Counted from the stretch's first letter, positions 32,355 to 42,665 are shown. The stretch: 64,000 nt of DNA from Pseudoalteromonas viridis (GCF_017742995.1 NZ_CP072425.1:1364001-1428000); one strand, 5' to 3'. Numbers and translations are program-made. The notes: generated by a model from the sequence alone, not told the origin.

Positions 32355-33221
32355 TTGTTGTTAGTTGTTTATAAGCCCGGAGGCGGGGGAAGACTACAGC
32401 GACATTTACGCTGGCTACGCACGCAGGCAAAGCAACGCCAGCTCACCATTAGCTGGTACGAGACCACCGGGTTTTATGGCCGGGATCATGATGCCATCCG
32501 GTTGCAGGCTCAGGTCCAGAAACTGATTGTGGTTGTCGGGGGAGATGGGACCATCAACCTGGTTGTCAATGCAATGTACGGATCAGCGGCCCAGCTGGCG
32601 TGCTTGCCAGCCGGAACCGGCAATGATTTTTGTCGTCAGTTTGGTTATTCACAGCGGCAATGGCGTGCGGCGGTGTTCTCGCCACATTGTATTGCCCTGG
32701 ATCTGGGAGCTATCGGCGCGCGCTATTTCGTCAATATTGCCGGTGTTGGGTTTAATGCGGAGGTGGTCAAGAGCCTGCGCGGCAATAAAAGTGTCGGGGC
32801 GCTGAGCTATGTGTGGGGCGGTATTAAACAGTTATTCTGTGCGCCGACGGTGCAACTGACAACGGCCCTGGGGCCTGAATTACAACACGGCATGATGCTG
32901 TTGCTGGCCAATGGTCGCTTTTTTGCCGCCGGGCTAAAACCTGCGCCTCTGGCAAGCTTACAGGATGGCCAGCTGGAGTGTGTGTGGTTCTCTGCTCGTA
33001 ACTGGTGGCAGCGCTTGGTGGTGTTTGCGGCTATGCTGGTGGGGTGTCATCAGCATTTACCCTGGGTGCATCGGGAAAAACGCACCCACCTGGATATCAC
33101 AACACCTGGCCTGGCGGTGGAGGCCGACGGCGACCTGGTGGCAACAACGCCCGTGACCATCCGCAGCCTGCCAGGCGCTGTGCAGCTTAGGGTCTTGCCT
33201 GCGACGGGGTCGTCGGACTGA
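32355..33221 (+). CDS. Diacylglycerol-kinase-family lipid kinase (YegS-like)
   Basis: 288 aa. YKPGGGG near the start and VVGGDGTINLVVNA, then LPAGTGNDF, are the nucleotide-binding motifs of the DAGK catalytic domain. It phosphorylates a lipid such as diacylglycerol using ATP at the inner membrane. The start must be a TTG (32355 or 32358) because a stop precedes it in frame at 32334; GGGG lies just upstream. Its end overlaps the 3' end of the converging transporter gene by 35 bases. Confidence 0.85.
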   Translation: MLLVVYKPGGGGRLQRHLRWLRTQAKQRQLTISWYETTGFYGRDHDAIRLQAQVQKLIVVVGGDGTINLVVNAMYGSAAQLACLPAGTGNDFCRQFGYSQRQWRAAVFSPHCIALDLGAIGARYFVNIAGVGFNAEVVKSLRGNKSVGALSYVWGGIKQLFCAPTVQLTTALGPELQHGMMLLLANGRFFAAGLKPAPLASLQDGQLECVWFSARNWWQRLVVFAAMLVGCHQHLPWVHREKRTHLDITTPGLAVEADGDLVATTPVTIRSLPGAVQLRVLPATGSSD

Positions 33222-34107
33222 GCCAGGCACGAATGCGCTGGTACGGTGTAAGTACGATGGCATTGCCGATCAGCACCAGCGAGAACCCGATAAAGGTATT
33301 GAGCTGCCAGACAAACCCTTCAAACCAGGTGCTGAGGGTGACTGCCACCAGAGGGAACAGCACGATCAGGTAACTGGCTTTTTCCGGGCCAATGTTTTTG
33401 AGCAGGTGGAAGTAACAGGCAAACGCAATCACAGTACCAAACACCGACAAATACAGCAGCGACCCCCAGTATTGCGCGTCGGCCTCAATGCTAAATTGCA
33501 ACGGGCTGAGCGCCACATAACCGCCTAAAAACAGCGCACTATACAGCATGCCCCAGGCATTGCCCTGCAATACGCCAATCTGGCGATTGGAGTTACGTAC
33601 GCTGACCATGTTGCCGAGCGAGGCAATAAACATACCTGCCAGCGCCAGCAATAACCCAATGAAAGCATCACTGCTGAGGTCGGCACTGCGCAAGTCCTGC
33701 CAGAATAAACTGACGATACCCCCAAGCCCCAGTGCTGCACCAATATAGATGCGGCCCGCAATGGGCTTGGCAAAAAACAGTCGGGTATTGACGATATTGG
33801 CGACCAGCAAGAGTGAGAAAGCAATCGAGGCCATCGCGGACGTCAGGCTGCCTTGCGCCCAGTAAAGAAAGAGATAGTTTAAGCCAAAGTTGCCCAGCGC
33901 CAGCAACATAAAAAAGCCGTGATCAGTGAGCGAGTAGCGCATCGGTGGCCGTTTGATCATCACATAACACCACATACAGGCGGCAGAAATCGCGAAGCGG
34001 TAAAACAAAGAGACCACTTCGTCTACCGTACCCAGCTGGAATTCAATTGCCAGCCAGGTGGAGCCCCAGATCAGGACAGTGATCGTATACAGAAAAGCAT
34101 TGTTCAT
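33187..34107 (-). CDS. EamA/DMT-family transporter
   Basis: 306 aa with about ten hydrophobic segments, in the two-fold EamA arrangement. The N-terminal VLIWGSTWLAIEFQLG is typical of this drug/metabolite exporter group. The substrate is unknown, often amino acids or related compounds. Divergent from a MocR-type regulator gene, which likely controls it. Confidence 0.85.
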   Translation of the reverse strand: MNNAFLYTITVLIWGSTWLAIEFQLGTVDEVVSLFYRFAISAACMWCYVMIKRPPMRYSLTDHGFFMLLALGNFGLNYLFLYWAQGSLTSAMASIAFSLLLVANIVNTRLFFAKPIAGRIYIGAALGLGGIVSLFWQDLRSADLSSDAFIGLLLALAGMFIASLGNMVSVRNSNRQIGVLQGNAWGMLYSALFLGGYVALSPLQFSIEADAQYWGSLLYLSVFGTVIAFACYFHLLKNIGPEKASYLIVLFPLVAVTLSTWFEGFVWQLNTFIGFSLVLIGNAIVLTPYQRIRAWLSPTTPSQARP

Positions 34108-34160
34108 TCTTTCAACTCACAGGAAGGACTAGTCAGCGTGGCCAGTTTAGCGATATATTC

Positions 34161-34177
34161 TGTATATGCCAGATACA
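34161..34177. promoter_or_regulatory. Possible MocR operator
   Basis: TGTAT, ATGCCAG, ATACA: an inverted repeat between the divergent transporter and regulator genes, near likely -10 elements (TATATT upstream). Confidence 0.4.
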
Positions 34178-34215
34178 AAAAATGTGTTTTTAAACCTGTA
34201 CAGATGAAAGGCGCG

Positions 34216-35664
34216 ATGGATCACTCTACTTTTAAACCCGATTACCTCTATCAGCAAGTCATCACCGTGGTCAAAGAGATGGTTGAGCAGGAGCTGCTGC
34301 TGCCAGGGGATAAGTTGCCGTCGCTCAGAGCTATGGCAAGCCGGCTGCGTGTGAGTATTCCTACGGTGCAACAGGCCTACCAGCAGCTTGAAATGACTGG
34401 GCTGGTGGTTGCCCGTGAAAAGTCCGGCTACTTTTTACAAAGTGGTCAAGACACTGCCACTCCCAGGCGCAGTAAATTACCTGCCAAGCCTGTGATGGTG
34501 AATAAACAGCAGCTCATTGAGCAGGTATACGAGGGGATCCATCTGCCAGATGTGGCACCGCTGGGGCTCGCCAACCCGGTTGCAGCGGCCAGTCCGCAAC
34601 AGGCGCTGGCCAAAAGTATGCGCCAGGCGATGCGTCAGGCTCAGGCACGGATGCTGGATTATGGTGCTATTGATGGCCTGGCGATGCTCAAAGCGCAGAT
34701 AGTGCAATATTATCTGGCGCTGGGACTGACGGTGAACAGCGATGACCTGATCATCACCAATGGTGCCCAGGAGGCGATCGCCATTGCGTTGCAGTGCGTA
34801 ACTCAGCCCGGTGACATTGTGGCGATAGAATCACCTTGCTACTTTGGCATTGTTGAGCTGGTTGAAAACCTGGGGCTGAAAGCGATAGAAATCCCCGTAT
34901 GTCCGGACGACGGACTGTGGCTTGACGACCTCAGTGCAGCGTTGTCGCGGCATCCTATCAAAGCGTGTCTGTTTTCAACCAGTATCAACAACCCACTGGG
35001 CAGTCAGATGCCCGAATCTCGCATGCAGCAGTTGCTGACATTACTGCGTGCGCATGACGTGGTACTCATTGAAGATGATGTATATGGCGACTTATATTTT
35101 GGTGAGCAGCGGATAAGGCCGGCGCAGTGCTTTGCTACGCCCGGCGAGGTGCTGACCTGCTCGTCGTTTTCTAAAACCGTAGCGCCGGGTTACCGGGTTG
35201 GCTGGATGCTGGCAGGGCCTTACAGTGCCCGGGCAAAGCGTTTCAAACGCGCGCTGAGCTGCTCAGCCCCAATGATGAATCAATGGGCGTTGGCAGATTT
35301 TATGGCCAGTGGTGAGTTTCAGCGCCATTTACGGCAATTACGCAAACGCCTTTGCGACAATAAACAAAAAATGCGCCTGGCGGTACAAAAGTACTTTCCC
35401 GAACATGTGCGTGTCAGTGACCCAAAAGGGGGCTGTGTGTTGTGGCTGGACCTGGGCGGAGCTTACGATGGCGGGCTGTTTTTTCAGCTGGCACTGCGCG
35501 CCGGGATCAGCGTAGCGCCGGGCGCCATATTCAGCGCCTATGAGCGCTATCGCAGCTGCGTGCGGATCAGTTATGGCTTGCCCTGGAATGCGGAAATGGA
35601 GGGTTATGTGCGCACCCTTGGCGCGCTTGTTCAGCAGGCAAAAAAGCAGCCACAACCGCAGTAA
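34216..35664 (+). CDS. MocR/PdxR-type regulator (GntR HTH fused to aminotransferase fold)
   Basis: 482 aa from the ATG at 34216 (AAAGG upstream; earlier in-frame starts reach into the neighbour's leader). The N-terminal winged HTH (LPSLRAMASRLRVSIPTVQQAYQQLE) is of GntR type. The rest is a fold-type I PLP domain with TNGAQEAIAIAL, IEDDVYGDLYF and the PLP lysine in SSFSKTVAPGYRVGW. These proteins sense PLP or amino acids and act on adjacent genes, here the divergent EamA transporter. Confidence 0.88.
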   Translation: MDHSTFKPDYLYQQVITVVKEMVEQELLLPGDKLPSLRAMASRLRVSIPTVQQAYQQLEMTGLVVAREKSGYFLQSGQDTATPRRSKLPAKPVMVNKQQLIEQVYEGIHLPDVAPLGLANPVAAASPQQALAKSMRQAMRQAQARMLDYGAIDGLAMLKAQIVQYYLALGLTVNSDDLIITNGAQEAIAIALQCVTQPGDIVAIESPCYFGIVELVENLGLKAIEIPVCPDDGLWLDDLSAALSRHPIKACLFSTSINNPLGSQMPESRMQQLLTLLRAHDVVLIEDDVYGDLYFGEQRIRPAQCFATPGEVLTCSSFSKTVAPGYRVGWMLAGPYSARAKRFKRALSCSAPMMNQWALADFMASGEFQRHLRQLRKRLCDNKQKMRLAVQKYFPEHVRVSDPKGGCVLWLDLGGAYDGGLFFQLALRAGISVAPGAIFSAYERYRSCVRISYGLPWNAEMEGYVRTLGALVQQAKKQPQPQ

Positions 35665-35712
35665 ATGGAATACTGATAACGGTGTGGCTGGCTGCGCAGG
35701 GAAAATCTTGAA

Positions 35713-36495
35713 TTAGCGATAGTTAAATAATTGATAGCCTTTTAGCTGCGGGAGCATCGCGCTTAGCTGTGCCTCTTGTGCTGCAATCGACTCAAACCGG
35801 CCACATAACGCGTTGGCCTGCTGCTCCAGGGCTTTTGCCTGACCTTCGACCCGTTGCTCCAGCTCACTGCCGAGATTTTCCATGCGTTGCTCGAAGCTTT
35901 CCATGTCGCCGCCGGAGTTGACCATTTCAGATCCGATGGCAACTAACAGGCTGCCAATAGACTCCATCATGGCACCTTCAATGGCTTGTTCTATTTTTTC
36001 TTCAAACTGGTGCTCAAATTGTTCACCAAACTCATTAAAGGTCTGCTCACCCATCACAAAGGTGCCTTGTTGATAGAACGCGCCTTCAATCTCTGAGTGC
36101 AGCTCGTCTATCAGGCCTGTCAATGCATCAAAGCTATGCAAATTGAAGGCGGAGGCGACTTCTCCAATCGCGACTCCAGCCAGCTCAACGCCCTGTAATG
36201 CAATACTGGCCACTTTGGGCAGTTCGGCTCTTAGGGTGTCGGCATACGTTTGCATGGCCAGGCGCTCATCCTGGTTGAGATTCACGGCTTGGTTTGCGAT
36301 ATACAGATAGCCCTGCGCGTCTATCATTACAGGCTGACCATTGCCATTTTTGATATACACCTGGTCGGGGGTAATTTGTACATCGTTTTTAAAATCTACG
36401 GCGCACTCATCAGTACTGACAGAAAAATGCGTATCGGTATGGGCTATCGCCTGGCTAGATAAAACCAGCGTTGAAGCAAGTAAAATTGTTTTCAT
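35713..36495 (-). CDS. DUF2884 (YggN-like) exported protein
   Basis: 260 aa from the ATG at 36495, which has AAGGA upstream. Signal peptide MKTILLASTLVLSSQAIA. The middle holds long acidic helices with heptad-like Glu/Gln patterns (EQFEHQFEEKIEQAIEG, LEQRVEGQAKALEQQ). It matches the DUF2884 pattern of periplasmic proteins of unknown role. Single gene. Confidence 0.75.
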   Translation of the reverse strand: MKTILLASTLVLSSQAIAHTDTHFSVSTDECAVDFKNDVQITPDQVYIKNGNGQPVMIDAQGYLYIANQAVNLNQDERLAMQTYADTLRAELPKVASIALQGVELAGVAIGEVASAFNLHSFDALTGLIDELHSEIEGAFYQQGTFVMGEQTFNEFGEQFEHQFEEKIEQAIEGAMMESIGSLLVAIGSEMVNSGGDMESFEQRMENLGSELEQRVEGQAKALEQQANALCGRFESIAAQEAQLSAMLPQLKGYQLFNYR

Positions 36496-36809
36496 GCTAT
36501 GTTCCTTGGGCTGTTGATGACACAGAGGAAGTAACAAAAACAGTGCCAAATTATTATGTTATTGATAAACGTGGCTTTTGATTGTGTTGGTCGCTTTGCT
36601 GGCGTGTTTGCTGGTCGGAGATATGACTAAAAAATAGTGCTTTTAACCAGTTTGTAGATTGGCGATTTTGGCAATAAAAAATATTTATCGTATAGATAAA
36701 AAAGTCTTGCTTTTCAGCGCCCGCATTTAGCGCTAAATACTAACTTAAGCAGTGTCAGCACAGCGTGTACTGCTGGACTATTTAGCACAATTAAGTTTTG
36801 GAGCTCATC
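36496..36809. other. AT-rich intergenic region
   Basis: Holds divergent leaders for the DUF2884 gene and the small acidic gene. GGAG at 36801 is the latter's ribosome site. No repeat or ORF seen. Confidence 0.5.
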
Positions 36810-36992
36810 GTGGGTAAAACATTTTCCTATGATCCGTTAGATGATGATTATGAAGACGACTTTGGGTCGTTAGACAAAGAATTACAGGCACAGCAAAAGA
36901 AGCGGGTGAAACGCCGTCTGGATGACTATCTGGAGCAGAAACGGCTGAAGCGTAATCTTGGAGAGGACGACCTAGACTTTTTAGACGATTGA
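36810..36992 (+). CDS. Small charged protein, PA3496-like
   Basis: 60 aa starting at GTG, with GGAG six bases upstream. Very acidic start (YDPLDDDYEDDF), a basic middle (QQKKRVKRRLDDYLEQKRLKR) and an acidic end (EDDLDFLDD). It resembles the small conserved PA3496 family of unknown role. A hairpin terminator follows at 37062. Confidence 0.65.
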   Translation: MGKTFSYDPLDDDYEDDFGSLDKELQAQQKKRVKRRLDDYLEQKRLKRNLGEDDLDFLDD

Positions 36993-37061
36993 GCGGGTAA
37001 ACGGGCCTGTCAGGCCAATTCGGCATACCTTAATGTGCCGAGATATACATATTAAAAGAAT

Positions 37062-37081
37062 AAGGCAGCCTTAGCTGCCTT
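37062..37081. terminator. Probable bidirectional terminator
   Basis: AAGGCAGC, CTTA, GCTGCCTT between two converging genes, followed on the + strand by AGTTATTTT. Confidence 0.7.
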
Positions 37082-37096
37082 AGTTATTTTATACGC

Positions 37097-37546
37097 TTAG
37101 TCTTTGAATGAATTGTGGCAATCTTTACAGCCTTTTGCCCAATCTTTGAATGCCGCGCCAATGACCTTTTTGTCACCTGATTGTGCCGCGACAGCCAATT
37201 TTTGTGCATAGTCTGCAAAAGCCTGTGCTTTTTTATCAAATGTCGCTCTGTCAGACCAGATCGCAGGTAGTGCGTCGGTTTCACCCTTATCAGATCCTGC
37301 CGGGAATGCTTCCCATGGCATAGCAGACAGCTGCGCCGCATTGTTTGCGCGCTGTTTAAAGCGCTCTGCGTCAAACGGTACCTTACCTTTGAGCATATCG
37401 CCCATGTCACCAATCTGATAACGGATCAACTGAAACGCGGCTTTACGATACTCAATGGCGTCTTCTGGTTTTTCGAATATTGAATTGGCCTGAACATTCA
37501 GTGACAGTCCGGTTAATAAACTTGTTAATAGTAATGCGATTCTCAT
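37097..37546 (-). CDS. Cytochrome c'
   Basis: 149 aa with signal peptide (MRIALLLTSLLTGLSLNVQA). The heme site is C-terminal: CKDCHNSFKD, as in the four-helix cytochromes c'. KAAFQLIRYQIGDMGDMLKG forms the first helix. Periplasmic, binds NO or handles electron transfer; the exact role is not shown. Ends next to a shared terminator. Confidence 0.9.
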   Translation of the reverse strand: MRIALLLTSLLTGLSLNVQANSIFEKPEDAIEYRKAAFQLIRYQIGDMGDMLKGKVPFDAERFKQRANNAAQLSAMPWEAFPAGSDKGETDALPAIWSDRATFDKKAQAFADYAQKLAVAAQSGDKKVIGAAFKDWAKGCKDCHNSFKD

Positions 37547-37911
37547 ATTGACCCCTTGAATTAAAAAACTGCCTCTTTTCTATGTCTTTACGAAAGATAT
37601 TGCAAGTCTCTTAGACGAGTTAGTCGTTTTGGACTACAGTTGATTTTCAATTTGTGTGTTTTTTGTTCGCTACACTTTACAAATTCTTCAATATGACAAC
37701 ATGATGGCGTGATGGTTTACGTTTGTTTACAGTTTTATTTTTCTTAATAAACAGACGGTTGTGACTTTCATTGTGATTTAATTGAAAGGTTTGTAACTTC
37801 TTTGTGTGTTTAATATTGTAATTAACAGTGAAGTCACACTATATTGATGGGCGAATCTACTCTCTAAAACTAAAAGAAACATCTTTTACACAACAAGTCC
37901 TAGGGGAAACT
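37547..37911. other. Long AT-rich leader of the protease gene
   Basis: No ORF beyond an in-frame extension of the protease, which lacks protein character. AGGGGA at about 37903 is the ribosome site. The length suggests a regulated promoter, but no operator is obvious. Confidence 0.5.
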
Positions 37912-40900
37912 ATGGCCAAGTATTCATTTAAAGCCACCGCGGTAGCAACAGCTGTCTCTGGTGCATTGATGGCAGCATCTGCCACGGCTGCAACGCAGCT
38001 TCCAGCAGCTCCTGCTTCTTCACAGGTAAAAGCTGAAGCACTCAGCAACCCGCAACAGGAAAGAGCAGAAGCGTATCTGGTTGTTCTGAAACAATCTACA
38101 GCGGTTGATCTGATGTCTGAAGGCACGTACAGCGTTGAAGCTGCGAAGCAAACTTTCTCATCAGTGCAACAAGCTCAGTTCCACATGAAAGAGCAGATCC
38201 GTGAACTTGACCCGCGGGTGAAAATCCTAGGCTCAACGAAAGTACTGGCTTCAACTCTAATCGTACAAGCGTCTGAAGATGCACTGAAAGCGCTAGGCAA
38301 AAACGAGATGGTTGAGCGTATTCTTCCATTGCGTGAAGACCGCTTGTTTGTTGAAGCGAGCTCTGACTATATCGGTGCGACTCAAGTTCGTAACACTTTA
38401 GACGTAACAGGTAAAGGTGTGCGTGCTGCTGTACTGGATACGGGTATCGACTACACACACAAGGCATTCAATGAAGCTGCCGGTACATTAGATGACTACA
38501 AAGCGGCTGCAGAAGATCCGGCTACAGTAAGCTGGCCACAGGGTATCGTTGTCGGTGGTTACGACTACATGCGTGATGACCCAGATCCGATTGAAGACGA
38601 TCCTACGTACCGTCCAGAGGCCGACGAGCTGTCTGACCACGGTACCCACGTATCGCACGATTTAACAGGCATTGCCCCAGACGTTGAACTGTACGTTTAC
38701 TCTGTGTGTGGCGGCGGCTGTCCTTATGATGCGCAAGTAAAAGCGCTTGAATCAGCAATGGATCCAAATGGTGACGGCGACATTAGCGACCGCGTAGACC
38801 TGATGAACATGTCACTGGGTAGCGAGTTCGGTGATACGGATGTGTCATCTGGTACGGCTTACCTGATCCAGCGTGCTGTTAAGTTAGGCACAAACATGAT
38901 TATCTCTGCCGGTAACGATGATGACGTTCCGTTCCGTGTTGGTGGTCCAAGTACAACGCCTAATGCACTGTCTGTAGCCTCTTTGACGCACCCAACTTTT
39001 GAACGTTTGTTCGGTGAAGCGACGGTTGCTGGCGAAGCGACGGTTGTTCAACCAGCAAGCTTTGGTCCTCAGGTTGCGTTTGACTTTACTCAAGACGATG
39101 CAGAGCTAGTTTATCCTGAAGCGAACCAAAACGGCTGTGATCTAGACGAAGATGCTAACCCATTCGCAGACATGGACTTTACTGGTAAGGCTGTCCTTAT
39201 AGACCGTGGTGCATGTGCTTTCACTGAGAAAGTACTGAATGCGCAAGAGCGTGGCGCAGTATTTGTATTCATCGCAAACAACAACGACGATGGTACACCG
39301 GCGCCTATGGGTGGTAGCGACGATGCCGTAACTATCCCGTCAGCAGGTCTGAACTTCGCAGCGGGTGCAAAACTTAAAGAGCAAATGAAAGATGGCGGTA
39401 AAGCCACTTACAGTGTCTCTGGTGTTGTTAAAGCGTCTCCGGGCGGCGTTTCTGACTTCTCATCACGTGGTCCTTCAATGGACGGTCTGCTGAAGCCTGA
39501 AATTGCGGCTCCAGGTTCGAACATCCTGGCTGCGGCTCCGGGTACGGGTGATCAGCTACACCGTAAGTCTGGTACCTCTATGTCTGGCCCAATCACGGCC
39601 GGTGCAGTGGCGCTAGTGAAACAAGCGCGTCCTGAGCTTGGTGCTCTGGAAGTTAAAGCAATTCTGATGAACACCGCTGACCTGAACATCACAATTGAAT
39701 CAACAAACGTGAACCCTGACTCACCACTGGCGCCTATCAGCCGCATCGGTGCTGGTCTGGTTGACGTTGAAAAAGCGATTGCGTCGCCGGTTGCTGCCTG
39801 GGTAGACCTGCCTGAGTTTGATACTAAGCAGGCGGCTCTGTCGTTTGGTGCTAAGCGTCTTGCAGAGACACAAACTTATACTAAGTCTGTCGTAGTACGT
39901 AACTACTCAGATGAAGCGCGCACGTATGACCTGCGCATGGAACAGCGTTATAAGAACGATGAGGATTCAGGCGCTGTCACGTTCAAACACCCGGCGCAGG
40001 TAATTGTACCAGCGGGTCAGACAGCTCTGATTGACGTTGAGATGACCATAGACCCAAGCAAGCTACCAGAGTTTGGTGTCATGAACCCGTTCGACAACGA
40101 TGAACTGGCGAAAAGCGTTAAAGCACTAGACCTGGCTGAATACGACGGTGCGTTAATCTTTGATGATGTAGCAACTGACGGCAACCATGACCTACACGTT
40201 GTTTATCACGTGCTACCAAAAGCAGCGGAAGAAGCTGAATTCAGCATCGAAGCAGGTGAGGAAATGTCATCGCTGATGGTTCAGAACACCGGGGCTGTGG
40301 CTATCTCGGGTATGGCTGAGCAAGTTGTATTGACCAGCGAAGATAATGACCGTCGTTTTGACATCAAATCGGTTACAACCGCAGTATCCCAGAGTGATAA
40401 CTGTGATTCAGGCCTTTTCACAACTTACTCATTGCAGTTACAGGATGGCATTAACCACCTGCGTCAGGCGGGTTACCGTCTTGAGTTTGACCTCAACAAC
40501 GACGGCATTGCTGATAAGTTCATGACGCACCTGAACGATACGGGTAACAACCCTGCAGTACGTGGTCGCAGCCGTACGTTGATTGGTTCAATCGTTAATG
40601 GCAATGACGAGTGGGAGTGGGGTACACCTATGCTACACGAGTCAGGTGAAGCCACTGTAACGTTTGCTGCATGTTCTGAATTATTAGGGCTGAATGCAGA
40701 CGCGGTTGGTATGCCAATTGGTGTTCAGGCATTCGTTGGTGAGGCTCACTGGCAGTCTGGTATCTGGGGTACGCCAACGGATTCAGCAAACGGCGGCTTT
40801 ATCTTTGGTGTGAACCCAACGGTAACACTGAAAGATGGTGAAGGCGAAGCGCTGAAAGAGCTCGCTCCTGGTGCGAAAGCGATGGTTGAGTTCGATATGC

Positions 40901-41964
40901 CATTTGCGTTCACATCTACTGCTGGCACAAATGTTATGGCAGTTGTTCCGGGTGACCTGGACGTACCAGCGCTACCTGATCTGGTTGTTGAAGGTGACCT
41001 GAGCGTGAGCGAAAACGCTGAGCCAATGCCTGTTGCAACGATTACCTTCGGTGATAAGTCTCCTGCGTTCCCAATCTTGGGTTACCGCATAGAGGGCATG
41101 CACGCAGACAGCTTCGCTATCGACGATAAAGGTGTTATCTCACTGGTAAGCTCTGAAAACCTGGACGTTGAGATGGGCGTTGAAAGCGTAGAGCTGAAAG
41201 TGATGGCGATGGACACCCTGGGTTCTTCGACTATGACTGACGTTGAAATCGCAGTGACCAATGAGCATGACGAGATGCCTGTGGTTGCACACGGCCAAGT
41301 GTTTAGCATGATGGACGGTGCACCAGCTGGTACTGTTGTTGGTATGCTTGACTACGCGGTATTTGAAAGCGCAGCAGATGGCATTGTTGGTGGTGTTGTT
41401 GAAGGCACTGACCTGTTTGAAATCAATGAGAATGGTGAGTTGGTAACAACGGCTGAAATCAACCAGCTGGCTGTACCAAGCTATACGTTCAAAGTAATGG
41501 TTGAAGACAGCGTAGGTCTGAAGTCTGAGATGGTTGAAGTAACGGTTGATGTTGTACTGAACCCATCAGTGCATGCTCCAGTGGTTGAGCATGGTCAGAT
41601 TTTCTCTGTGACTGAGAACGCTCAGATAGGTACTGTTATCGGCCGACTGGCTTACTCTGACCCAGATGCAGACGTATCACCTGTAACTGAGTTTATCGTA
41701 ACGGGCACTAACCTGTTCACGGTTGACGCAGATGGTGCAATCCGTGTGAGCGGCGAAATTGACTTCGAATTCGAAAAAGAAGTGAGCTTCCAGGTTCAGG
41801 CGAGAGACTCTTCTCTGTTTGTATCAGAAGTGGTCACTGTACGCGTTAACGTAACTAACGTAACCGGTGGTGATGACAATGACGACAACGATTCAGGTTC
41901 ACTGGCTTGGTTGACGTTACTTGCAGCACCGTTTGCAGCACTACGTCGCCGTAAGCGTAAATAA
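37912..41964 (+). CDS. Secreted S8 subtilisin-like protease with PA domain and GlyGly-CTERM
   Basis: 1350 aa. Signal peptide, then an I9-type propeptide (about 30-145). The catalytic triad is D176 (LDTGIDYTH), H243 (DHGTHVSHD) and S556 (GTSMSGPITAG). A PA insert lies at about 385-480 (VLIDRGACAFTEKV). Fn3-like and three cadherin-like repeats follow. The end is acidic linker, SGSLAWLTLLAAPFAAL, RRRKRK: a GlyGly-CTERM-type tail cut by rhombosortase, so the enzyme is exported by type II secretion and released or anchored at the surface. Between HGTHV and GIAP only five residues occur, fewer than in classical subtilisins. Codon use is smoother than in the island. Confidence 0.92.
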   Translation: MAKYSFKATAVATAVSGALMAASATAATQLPAAPASSQVKAEALSNPQQERAEAYLVVLKQSTAVDLMSEGTYSVEAAKQTFSSVQQAQFHMKEQIRELDPRVKILGSTKVLASTLIVQASEDALKALGKNEMVERILPLREDRLFVEASSDYIGATQVRNTLDVTGKGVRAAVLDTGIDYTHKAFNEAAGTLDDYKAAAEDPATVSWPQGIVVGGYDYMRDDPDPIEDDPTYRPEADELSDHGTHVSHDLTGIAPDVELYVYSVCGGGCPYDAQVKALESAMDPNGDGDISDRVDLMNMSLGSEFGDTDVSSGTAYLIQRAVKLGTNMIISAGNDDDVPFRVGGPSTTPNALSVASLTHPTFERLFGEATVAGEATVVQPASFGPQVAFDFTQDDAELVYPEANQNGCDLDEDANPFADMDFTGKAVLIDRGACAFTEKVLNAQERGAVFVFIANNNDDGTPAPMGGSDDAVTIPSAGLNFAAGAKLKEQMKDGGKATYSVSGVVKASPGGVSDFSSRGPSMDGLLKPEIAAPGSNILAAAPGTGDQLHRKSGTSMSGPITAGAVALVKQARPELGALEVKAILMNTADLNITIESTNVNPDSPLAPISRIGAGLVDVEKAIASPVAAWVDLPEFDTKQAALSFGAKRLAETQTYTKSVVVRNYSDEARTYDLRMEQRYKNDEDSGAVTFKHPAQVIVPAGQTALIDVEMTIDPSKLPEFGVMNPFDNDELAKSVKALDLAEYDGALIFDDVATDGNHDLHVVYHVLPKAAEEAEFSIEAGEEMSSLMVQNTGAVAISGMAEQVVLTSEDNDRRFDIKSVTTAVSQSDNCDSGLFTTYSLQLQDGINHLRQAGYRLEFDLNNDGIADKFMTHLNDTGNNPAVRGRSRTLIGSIVNGNDEWEWGTPMLHESGEATVTFAACSELLGLNADAVGMPIGVQAFVGEAHWQSGIWGTPTDSANGGFIFGVNPTVTLKDGEGEALKELAPGAKAMVEFDMPFAFTSTAGTNVMAVVPGDLDVPALPDLVVEGDLSVSENAEPMPVATITFGDKSPAFPILGYRIEGMHADSFAIDDKGVISLVSSENLDVEMGVESVELKVMAMDTLGSSTMTDVEIAVTNEHDEMPVVAHGQVFSMMDGAPAGTVVGMLDYAVFESAADGIVGGVVEGTDLFEINENGELVTTAEINQLAVPSYTFKVMVEDSVGLKSEMVEVTVDVVLNPSVHAPVVEHGQIFSVTENAQIGTVIGRLAYSDPDADVSPVTEFIVTGTNLFTVDADGAIRVSGEIDFEFEKEVSFQVQARDSSLFVSEVVTVRVNVTNVTGGDDNDDNDSGSLAWLTLLAAPFAALRRRKRK

Positions 41965-41989
41965 GCAACTAATTAAGCATTAGTTGAAA

Positions 41990-42022
41990 AACCGCTCCGG
42001 GTTCGCCCGGGGCGGTTTTTTT
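41990..42022 (+). terminator. Strong terminator after the protease
   Basis: AACCGCTCCGGG, TTCG, CCCGGGGCGGTT, then a T run. One G-T pair in a 12-bp stem. Confidence 0.93.
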
Positions 42023-42200
42023 ATGGCTCTGAGACTACTCATTATCGCTGTGATGATTGATAAAGGCGCTATCTGGCGTGTGAGGATCAGAAGGTGGCGG
42101 ATGGGTGCGGGATGTGCTCGCTCAGGCTGCTTTCACAGCCCAGGCATTGTTGAACAGGTATTGTGCTTGGGTGGCGCATTGCAAACCGAGCAGGTTAGTG

Positions 42201-42665
42201 CTATTCCCCGATATCCTTAAATATCATGCCACGGCGCATGCTGCGTGTGGCCAGGAAAACCTCCGCGAGTAATGCCAAGAATGCGCAGATCAACAGCAGC
42301 ATAGCGGCAATAAAGCAGCTCGACAGGGTTACGCCCAGTGACAAGGTATACAGGTGAGAAACAAATAACACCATGACGACTGCGCACACTAACAGTGCAG
42401 ACAACACGCTCATGCTAAAAGCAACATGAATATAGCGCGAACGTTTAAGTAAAGCGCGCATTTCACGGGTAAGGTGATCTTTTAGTTCTTCATCCTGGCT
42501 GTTGTTTAACTTACGGTCCAGTAACCGGGCTCGGTCTGTGATCCGCGCCAGACGATTTGATAAGACCCCCAAAGTGGCTGCAATACCGGTGATCAAAAAA
42601 ACCGGTGCTACTGCGGTTTGGATCACCTTGGCCATCGTCAGTATGCTGACAACATCCCCATTCAT
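42201..42665 (-). CDS. DUF2721 membrane protein
   Basis: 154 aa with three hydrophobic segments (about 12-35, 80-105, 110-140). SNRLARITDRARLLDRKL after the first segment is the family hallmark. Function unknown. Overlaps the upstream thioredoxin-like gene by four bases (ATGA). Confidence 0.8.
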   Translation of the reverse strand: MNGDVVSILTMAKVIQTAVAPVFLITGIAATLGVLSNRLARITDRARLLDRKLNNSQDEELKDHLTREMRALLKRSRYIHVAFSMSVLSALLVCAVVMVLFVSHLYTLSLGVTLSSCFIAAMLLLICAFLALLAEVFLATRSMRRGMIFKDIGE

